Assembly: GCA_003450555.1 (NCBI GenBank)
Contig: DMFQ01000112.1
Span: forward strand, 1 to 9,547
Direction of reading: 5' to 3'
Source: Ktedonobacter sp.
GTDB lineage: Bacteria > Chloroflexota > Ktedonobacteria > Ktedonobacterales > Ktedonobacteraceae
Length of the DNA: 9,547 bases
Below the pieces are notes generated by a model. The model saw only the letters and a program-made list of their open reading frames with translations. It made no database searches and was not told where the DNA came from. The position numbers were made by a program, and so were the translations under genes. Of this stretch, positions 5,282-9,547 are shown in pieces (position 1 is the first letter of the stretch; each line of letters starts with the position of its first letter).

Positions 5282-6208
5282 TCACATGACACCGATCTGA
5301 GCCTGCAGAGAGTTCATAAGTTGCCATTTTGTATAGATTTTCTTGAGCGTCCCATTTTTCTTGAGAATAGCAAAACACTGGTTGATCTCTGGCAGAAGAA
5401 TTGCCGAGTTGGGATTGGTCTTTTTGAAGCCAACGAAGTAGTCATCAATATAGATTGGATCGCCCAGGAGCTTCAACTCTGGAATAGGCGTAGCACCTGG
5501 GCCGGTTCCCAGGATATAGTAAGCGGCAATCGGGAAGTCCAGGAAGAAGGCGTCCACTTTCTTCTGCACAAGATCGGTAAAGGCGATATTACCCGTGTAG
5601 GACTTGACGTTGATTTTCTTATCCGCCAGCATAATAGATTCGGCCTTGTAGCCTGAGCCGGTGCCGACAGTGTATCCCTCCAGGTCTTTGACGGTCTTGG
5701 GGACGACATTAGCAAAACGAGTATCATCCTTGCGAACGATGACCTGTTGGCCGTAGCTATAGTAGGGATCAGAGAATGTTTCTGTTTTCAAGCGGTCAGC
5801 CGTTTTTTCCCAACCATTCATAACCATGTCTACCTGATTGCCCAGCAGGGCCTGTTCCAGGTTAGAGTAACAAACTTCCACCTGGGTTTGCTGAATACCT
5901 CCCATCAATTTAGCCATAGCTGCCGCAATCTCAACCTCAAAGCCTATCAAGTTGTTAGGATTAGTAGGATCCTTAAAGACATAGGGAGCTCCTGAGACGT
6001 AGTCTGCTCCCCATTGCAGGTTGCCGGATGACTTCAAACCAGCACTTGCTACCGTTGTCGCGCCTGGGGTGACAGTAGCTGAACCGGTGGTAGTAGAAAC
6101 GTTACCTCCACAGGCTGCCAGGATCGATTCTAACGTTCCAGCAGCAAGAACGAGGCCACCCGCCTGACCCGCGCGCTTCAGAAATGTTCGCCTGTCTAAT
6201 TGGTTCAT
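5282..6208 (-). CDS. Amino acid ABC transporter substrate-binding lipoprotein (SBP family 3)
   Basis: A 308-residue extracytoplasmic binding protein. The N-terminus has a twin-arginine motif (RRTFLKR, residues 6-12), a hydrophobic stretch and a lipobox ILAAC with lipidated Cys33, then a Ser/Thr-rich linker. The binding domain from about 62 to 300 has the family-3 landmarks: FEVEIAAAMAKLMG, DMVMNGWEKTADR with FSDPYY, LEGYTVGTGSGY at the hinge, KVDAFFLDFPIAAYY, and a C-terminal INQCFAILKKNGTLKKIYTKW helix region. It would deliver a polar amino acid to the permease pair; which one cannot be read from the sequence, though the catabolic neighbours suggest a basic compound. AGAAAGG lies about 10 bases before the ATG. 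The gene follows the ATPase gene by 52 bases. Its stop codon lies at the right edge of the micro-element: TGA now, TAA in the reconstructed ancestor. Confidence 0.93.
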   Translation of the reverse strand: MNQLDRRTFLKRAGQAGGLVLAAGTLESILAACGGNVSTTTGSATVTPGATTVASAGLKSSGNLQWGADYVSGAPYVFKDPTNPNNLIGFEVEIAAAMAKLMGGIQQTQVEVCYSNLEQALLGNQVDMVMNGWEKTADRLKTETFSDPYYSYGQQVIVRKDDTRFANVVPKTVKDLEGYTVGTGSGYKAESIMLADKKINVKSYTGNIAFTDLVQKKVDAFFLDFPIAAYYILGTGPGATPIPELKLLGDPIYIDDYFVGFKKTNPNSAILLPEINQCFAILKKNGTLKKIYTKWQLMNSLQAQIGVM

Positions 6209-6260
6209 GATTCATTTGCCTTTCTAAGGGTCTTCCTGGATGTGATAAAAATAAACAACG

Positions 6261-7094
6261 CTATGGCAAGACAGAGAGGACACGCTCCAGGAATAGTTGC
6301 GTGCGCTTCTCCTTTGGATTTTTAAATATTTCTTCGGGGTCACCTTGCTCTATAAACGAGCCGTCGGACATGAAAACAACCCTGTCAGACACATCACGCG
6401 CAAATTGCATCTCATGTGTCACGACGACCATCGTGCTGCCTTCGTAAGCCAGATCTTTCATAACTTTGAGGACTTCACCTACAAGTTCAGGATCAAGAGC
6501 TGAAGTTGGCTCGTCGAAGAGAAGCGCGCGCGGTTGCATTGCCAGGGCACGCGCTATAGCGACGCGCTGCTTCTGTCCACCTGAGAGGCGATTGGGATAG
6601 GCGTCGCGTTTATCTGAGAGGCCAACCTTGACCAATAATTTCTCACCAAGAGCAATGGCCTGATCTTTTGACATTTTACGCACGAGGCGGGGAGCTTCAA
6701 TGATGTTCTCTATAACGGTCATATGAGGAAAGAGATTAAAATTCTGGAAGACCATGCCTAGTTCGCTGCGAATTGGGCTGAGTCGCTTCACAGATAAACT
6801 GGAATTGAGCTTTTCCCCATGGATATATATTTCACCGCTGGTTGCTTTTTCTAAAGCATTTAAACAACGAATGAGAGTACTTTTTCCTGAACCGCTCGGA
6901 CCTATTACTGCAACGACTTCTCTTTTGCGAACTTCAAAATCGATATCTTTGAGGACGTGCTTATCGCCGAAATACTTGTTTAACTTGACGGTGCGGATGA
7001 TTATTTCATCCTCTACTCCATTAATGGCCGGGGTCAGGTTACCCGAGTTGGTTGTTGTGAATGCGTCATTCATTTTGAATTGCTGGGAGTCCAA
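6261..7094 (-). CDS. Polar amino acid ABC transporter ATP-binding protein (GlnQ/HisP family)
   Basis: A 277-residue cytoplasmic ATPase that powers the permease pair. Motifs in order: Walker [10 protein letters not shown] (65-73), Q-loop Gln117 in [13 protein letters not shown], signature LSGGQKQR (170-177), Walker B ALLFDE (190-195), D-loop SALD (198-201), and switch His227 in VVTHEMQFA. These are those of the GlnQ/HisP/ArtP branch. It has an N-terminal extension of about 28 residues before the conserved core. The start is a TTG at 7094, chosen because AGGAGG (7105-7100) lies 5 bases upstream; the in-frame ATG seven codons later has no such site. It is first in the operon, preceded by a strong promoter with a leader of about 70 bases. 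Placing the ATPase first is less common than placing the binding protein first, but is well known. Confidence 0.94.
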   Translation of the reverse strand: MDSQQFKMNDAFTTTNSGNLTPAINGVEDEIIIRTVKLNKYFGDKHVLKDIDFEVRKREVVAVIGPSGSGKSTLIRCLNALEKATSGEIYIHGEKLNSSLSVKRLSPIRSELGMVFQNFNLFPHMTVIENIIEAPRLVRKMSKDQAIALGEKLLVKVGLSDKRDAYPNRLSGGQKQRVAIARALAMQPRALLFDEPTSALDPELVGEVLKVMKDLAYEGSTMVVVTHEMQFARDVSDRVVFMSDGSFIEQGDPEEIFKNPKEKRTQLFLERVLSVLP

Positions 7095-7173
7095 GAAAGC
7101 CTCCTTTTATTACCGCATCATCTCAACTGGCGGGTGAAGTTGCTTCAAGTATGCAGCTTTGAATGTTGCAACA

Positions 7174-7202
7174 AGTATAGTCATCCATGGATAGCCTGTC
7201 AA
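7174..7202 (-). promoter_or_regulatory. Sigma70 promoter of the amino acid transporter operon
   Basis: On the minus strand: perfect -35 TTGACA (7202-7197), spacer 17, -10 TATACT (7179-7174), 5 of 6 to consensus. The predicted start is near 7167, inside a GTTGCAAC palindrome (7165-7172). The leader could fold using GTTGC/GCAAC and TTCAA/TTGAA pairs before the AGGAGG ribosome site. Confidence 0.75.
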
Positions 7203-7218
7203 GCATGGTCGTGAAGAA

Positions 7219-7248
7219 TTGACAAATGTGGAATGGGTAGGCTATACT
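7219..7248 (+). promoter_or_regulatory. Sigma70 promoter of the MoaD-like / beta-propeller operon
   Basis: Perfect -35 TTGACA (7219-7224), spacer 18, -10 TATACT (7243-7248). The predicted start is near 7255. It is back to back with the transporter promoter; the two -35 boxes are only 16 bases apart, so a protein bound between them could affect both directions. Confidence 0.75.
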
Positions 7249-7250
7249 CT

Positions 7251-7282
7251 TATGGAAAAGGAACGTATGTTCCTTTTCCATA
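7251..7282 (+). promoter_or_regulatory. Perfect 14-bp inverted repeat at the transcription start
   Basis: TATGGAAAAGGAAC (7251-7264), loop GTAT, then the exact complement (7269-7282). It begins 2 bases after the -10 box, so it covers the expected +1. It could be an operator that blocks RNA polymerase, or a hairpin at the very 5' end of the mRNA that protects it from decay. No T-run follows, so it is not an intrinsic terminator. Confidence 0.65.
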
Positions 7283-7342
7283 TAGCAGAAATGCACAATA
7301 AAAATTTGTTTGTTCCCTCTACTTGTTGTAACCGAGGCTGTT

Positions 7343-7642
7343 ATGAACTTGCCTAATGTCGTACCCATGGTTATCGTTTCTTTCCCAGATGCGCTGCGCA
7401 CGAGAGTTGGCAATCATCGTTCTGTAACGGTGGCTGGCCACACTGTTCGTGAGATTATCGACGCGCTTGATCGTGACTTCCCCGGATTGCGGTTCAACCT
7501 GTGCTATGAAACTGGCGAACTACGGCCTTATGTGAACATTTTCCTGGAACGGGAAAACATCCGTTATTTACAAGGTCTTGACACACCGGTGTCAGCAGGG
7601 GTAACGCTACATGTTTTGCAGTCTGTCGCAGGAGGCGAGTAG
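7343..7642 (+). CDS. MoaD/ThiS-family ubiquitin-fold sulfur-carrier-like protein ending in GGE
   Basis: A 99-residue small protein with the beta-grasp pattern of MoaD/ThiS carriers: VIVSFPDALRTRVG, SVTVAGHTVREIIDALDRDFPGLR (helix after the second strand), LRPYVNIFLERENIRYL, and VSAGVTLHVLQSVAGG. In this family the C-terminal Gly-Gly is adenylated and thiocarboxylated to donate sulfur. Here one Glu follows the Gly-Gly, so the diglycine is not exposed unless Glu is removed. The start at 7343 is chosen because GAGG lies 5 bases upstream; upstream in-frame TTG codons have none. The Asp-box protein gene follows after 26 bases and is surely co-transcribed. No MoeB/ThiF activating enzyme or JAMM protease is in the window. 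Sulfur transfer is inferred from the family and not shown. Confidence 0.8.
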   Translation: MNLPNVVPMVIVSFPDALRTRVGNHRSVTVAGHTVREIIDALDRDFPGLRFNLCYETGELRPYVNIFLERENIRYLQGLDTPVSAGVTLHVLQSVAGGE

Positions 7643-7668
7643 CTACATCATTGTTAGGAGGAAATGGT

Positions 7669-8775
7669 ATGACTCATCAGAGACCATATGACAGTGGAAC
7701 TGTGTTAGTAATGGTTGGAACCAAGCGTGGATTGTTCATTTTATCATCGCATGACCGTGAGAAATGGGAGATCTCAAATCCGATCTTGAAGGGGCATCGC
7801 ATTTTCCATGCCATCCTCGATCAACGTGCTGGCAATCGGCTTTTCGCAGCCGACAATGGTGATTTCTTCGGTTCTTTCTTGCGCTATAGTGACGACTTTG
7901 GTCAGACGTGGCAAGAGCCGGAAAGAGGCATCCAGTTCGCGGAAGACATCGGCGACAAGTTGAAGAATATCTGGGTGATCGAACCCGGTCGTGTCGACGA
8001 TGCTGGTACAGTTTACGCAGGCGTCGATCCCGCAAGCCTGTGGGTTAGCACTGACAACGGCAAGACATGGGAGATTAATGAAGGCCTTGCATCGCATCCT
8101 ACGCGAGAGCGTTGGGAACCTGGAGCTGGAGGGTTATGCCTCCATACGATCATTCCTGATCCGACGAATGCTGCCAGGATGTGGGTAGGCATTTCGGCTG
8201 TGGGCTGTGTGCGGACGGATGATGGAGGGCGCAGTTGGGTCTTTGCCAACAAGAATACACGTGCCGGCTTTTTGCCGACAGAGTACCCGGAATTTGGCCA
8301 ATGTATCCACCGGTTGGTCCAGCATCCCACAGAGCCGGAGGTGTTGTATCAGCAGAACCATTGTGGGATCTACAAGAGCACAAATGGCGGCGAGGATTGG
8401 ATCGACATCCAGCACGATCTCCCTTCCGAGTTTGGTTTTCCTATTGCGCTGGATGCTCACCATCCCAATACTGTCTACGTTGTGGTAGAGGACCCGATGG
8501 CCCGGCATAATGTTGGGAAGGAATTCTCGGTGTATCGAACGCAGGATGGAGGGGAGCGATGGGAACCAATGACGAATGGACTGCCAGAGGGGAATGGGGT
8601 GTTGCTGGGTGTCTTGCGACACGGGATGTGTACGGATACCATTGATCCATGTGGGGTGTATGTTGGCACCAATACGGGCCAACTCTTTGCCAGTCGGGAT
8701 CGAGGGGATAGCTGGCAGATGATTGCTGATTTCTTGCCTCCCATCTATTCGGTGGAAGCAACCGTGCTTGTCTAG
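7669..8775 (+). CDS. Six-Asp-box (BNR) beta-propeller protein, sialidase/VPS10-like fold
   Basis: A 368-residue protein with six Asp-box motifs (S/T-x-D-x-G-x-x-W type) spread evenly along it: YSDDFGQTW, STDNGKTW, RTDDGGRSW, KSTNGGEDW, RTQDGGERW and SRDRGDSW. Each marks a beta-hairpin of a propeller blade, and aspects such as TVYAGVDP, RMWVGIS and GVYVGTNTG supply the preceding strands. No signal peptide or membrane segment is visible, so it is probably cytoplasmic. Databases often label such proteins exo-alpha-sialidase or glycosyl hydrolase, but I see no sialidase Arg triad or FRIP motif and would not claim that activity. The start at 7669 follows AGGAGG by 7 bases; the upstream TTG at 7651 is excluded because it precedes that ribosome site. 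Its partner is the MoaD-like gene 26 bases upstream. Confidence 0.85.
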   Translation: MTHQRPYDSGTVLVMVGTKRGLFILSSHDREKWEISNPILKGHRIFHAILDQRAGNRLFAADNGDFFGSFLRYSDDFGQTWQEPERGIQFAEDIGDKLKNIWVIEPGRVDDAGTVYAGVDPASLWVSTDNGKTWEINEGLASHPTRERWEPGAGGLCLHTIIPDPTNAARMWVGISAVGCVRTDDGGRSWVFANKNTRAGFLPTEYPEFGQCIHRLVQHPTEPEVLYQQNHCGIYKSTNGGEDWIDIQHDLPSEFGFPIALDAHHPNTVYVVVEDPMARHNVGKEFSVYRTQDGGERWEPMTNGLPEGNGVLLGVLRHGMCTDTIDPCGVYVGTNTGQLFASRDRGDSWQMIADFLPPIYSVEATVLV

Positions 8776-8845
8776 GTTGACTTAGAGAGGCAGGGAATAC
8801 TCAGGGGCTTTGCACTGTTTTTATGCGCATAATAGTTTGTTAATT

Positions 8846-8878
8846 GGTTCTTCATCTTCGGGTGAGAACCATATTTTT
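8846..8878 (+). terminator. Intrinsic terminator with UUCG tetraloop after the propeller gene
   Basis: GGTTC, a bulged T, TCA, a U-G pair, then C(TTCG)G and the complementary arm to 8870, followed by a five-T run (8874-8878). It ends the two-gene unit about 70 bases after its stop. It also lies 25 bases before the peroxiredoxin start, so it might instead sit in that gene's leader if a promoter lies in 8776-8845; TAATAG at about 8830-8835 is a possible -10 without a clear -35. Confidence 0.65.
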
Positions 8879-8902
8879 ACGAGCTAGCGAAGGAGAAACG
8901 AT

Positions 8903-9373
8903 ATGCGATCTGATATTGTCCCTGGTGCGAAATTTCCTGATTACGAGTTGACCGACCATACGAAGACACGGAGGCGTCTGAGCGAGCTGCAGGGGATTAA
9001 TCCTATGATTTTGCTGCTCTCGCGGGGGCACTTCTGCCCGAAGGATCACCAGCAGCATCTTGAATTGGCAGCTTTCTATTCTAAAATCGCGGTCGCCTAC
9101 ACGAGGATTGTGACGATTTCGACGGATAATATCCTTGAAGCGAATGAGTTCCGCGACGCGGTGGGGGCGCAGTGGCCATTTCTTTCAGATTCAGGACGCA
9201 AGGTGCAGCAGGATCTGGATATTCAGGAGTACACAGACCCGCATCACAATCCTATGATTCCACATACGTTGGTGCTGGAGCCAAACCTGGTCATTTATAA
9301 GATCTATAATGGATACTGGTTCTGGGGCAGGCCTTCAACGCTAGTTCGGACACCTGTGAATAAGGGTGAGTAG
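8903..9373 (+). CDS. Peroxiredoxin-like (AhpC/TSA) protein, probably C-terminally truncated
   Basis: A 156-residue thioredoxin-fold protein. The start PGAKFPDYELTDHTK is the usual opening of AhpC/TSA proteins; ILLLSRGHFCPKDHQQHLEL contains the single cysteine, Cys45, in the RGxWCPxC position with the second Cys replaced by Asp, so a one-Cys peroxidase or a redox protein needing an external thiol is likely. TRIVTISTDNILEANEF and WPFLSDSGRKVQQDL give the middle strands and helix, and IPHTLVLEPNLVIYKIYNGYWFWGRPS the last strands. In relatives I recall, the sequence after this point continues with an ELRxDLR-type helix and a longer tail; here it switches to LVRTPVNKGE and stops. GAAGGAG lies 7 bases before the ATG. 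The end coincides with a composition change, so the 3' end may have been replaced by foreign DNA. Confidence 0.8.
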   Translation: MRSDIVPGAKFPDYELTDHTKTRRRLSELQGINPMILLLSRGHFCPKDHQQHLELAAFYSKIAVAYTRIVTISTDNILEANEFRDAVGAQWPFLSDSGRKVQQDLDIQEYTDPHHNPMIPHTLVLEPNLVIYKIYNGYWFWGRPSTLVRTPVNKGE

Positions 9374-9547
9374 GTAATGCTCATCCGCCGTTGTATTTCC
9401 TCTATGGTCGCATCCCGGCCGCGCTTGCGCTCGTCTGGCCGGCGCGGCGTGTACGTTACCATCACGCCAAGCACATCAAGGGCGTTACGCGTCTCCTGGT
9501 AGGTCGCCGTCGCATACTTGCCGCGCATGACGTTGACGAACTCCAAG
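9304..9547 (-). CDS. 3' part of an unrecognised GC-rich gene running off the window
   Basis: An open frame that enters at the right edge and stops at 9304 (TAG). From 9547 down to about 9390 the third codon positions are mostly G or C, as in real coding DNA of a GC-rich gene; the protein there is polar and basic (TYQETRNALDVLG, YTPRRPDERKRGRD, ATIEEIQRRM). The bias fades in the last 25 or so codons, which overlap the peroxiredoxin 3' end, so the true C-terminus has probably been lost or replaced. I do not recognise the family; the abrupt junction would fit a mobile-element or prophage gene. No start codon is visible in the window. Confidence 0.45.
   Translation of the reverse strand, partial: LEFVNVMRGKYATATYQETRNALDVLGVMVTYTPRRPDERKRGRDATIEEIQRRMSITYSPLFTGVRTSVEGLPQNQYPL

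Larger units (their letters stand above)
4965..5285 (+). mobile_element. IS200/IS605-type micro-element with deleted tnpB (about 320 bp)
   Basis: The segment has paired end hairpins of the same design: AGAAG, then a C-rich arm, TG-N-N, a short loop, the complement, an unpaired T, and a G-rich arm (left 4977-5003, right 5251-5276). Subterminal hairpins with one extrahelical T are what Y1 TnpA transposases of the IS608 type recognise. The left flank ends in TTAC (4961-4964), the classic target tetranucleotide, and the right end is near TCAC (5282-5285). There is no tnpA; tnpB is internally deleted. The element is therefore non-autonomous and would move only if a related TnpA acts in trans. Boundaries are inferred and could be off by one or two bases at the right. 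Confidence 0.75.

Noticed and set aside
7310..7342. TTG start at 7310 for the MoaD-like gene
   Set aside because: No ribosome site there; the ATG at 7343 has GAGG at 5 bases and gives a normal-length family member.
7651..7668. TTG start at 7651 for the propeller gene
   Set aside because: It lies just before the AGGAGG that serves the ATG at 7669.
8013..8744. Several long open frames antisense to the propeller gene
   Set aside because: They are shadows of the Asp-box coding frame; none has a ribosome site or family resemblance.
7669..8775. True secreted sialidase
   Set aside because: Asp-boxes alone mark the propeller fold; no signal peptide, FRIP motif or catalytic Arg set could be identified.
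9376..9507. Plus-strand small ORF from the ATG at 9377
   Set aside because: Arg/Ser-rich low-information peptide; codon bias favours the opposite strand here.

Overview
The window reads as one bacterial chromosome segment of moderate GC. The solute-binding lipoprotein carries both a twin-arginine start and a lipobox followed by a Thr/Ser-rich linker, a style common in Chloroflexota of the Ktedonobacter type. That assignment is an inference, since no marker gene is present.

Left and centre (65-7094, all on the minus strand, so read right to left): a polar amino acid ABC importer made of ATPase (7094-6261), lipoprotein binding protein (6208-5282) and two HisM/GlnP-type permeases (4839-4153 and 4128-3259). 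After a gap of about 570 bases come a class III aminotransferase very like putrescine aminotransferase PatA (2687-1254) and, 19 bases later, a lysine 6-dehydrogenase/saccharopine-dehydrogenase-like enzyme (1234-65). The most economical reading is uptake and catabolism of a basic amino acid or diamine (lysine, ornithine, cadaverine, putrescine). The catabolic pair has its own candidate tandem promoters, a leader of about 420-440 bases and two matching GGTAA-N3-TTACC palindromes. The transporter has a near-consensus sigma70 promoter at 7202-7174.

Inside the transporter operon, between binding protein and first permease, sits a roughly 320-bp IS200/IS605-type micro-element (about 4965-5285). It has matching left and right hairpins, each with one unpaired T, and encloses a 74-codon tnpB internal-deletion derivative. 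Excising the element in silico leaves the binding-protein reading frame and last residue unchanged (TAA stop instead of TGA).

Right part (7219-9373, plus strand): a second sigma70 promoter lies back to back with the transporter promoter and is followed at the expected transcription start by a perfect 14-bp inverted repeat. It drives a MoaD/ThiS-type ubiquitin-fold protein ending in Gly-Gly-Glu and a six-Asp-box beta-propeller protein, closed by a UUCG-loop terminator. A peroxiredoxin-like gene follows; its C-terminus looks cut short. From about 9375 the DNA becomes more GC-rich and carries the 3' part of an unrecognised minus-strand gene that runs off the window, which suggests an insertion or rearrangement boundary near 9340-9375.

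No tRNA, rRNA or CRISPR array was seen.
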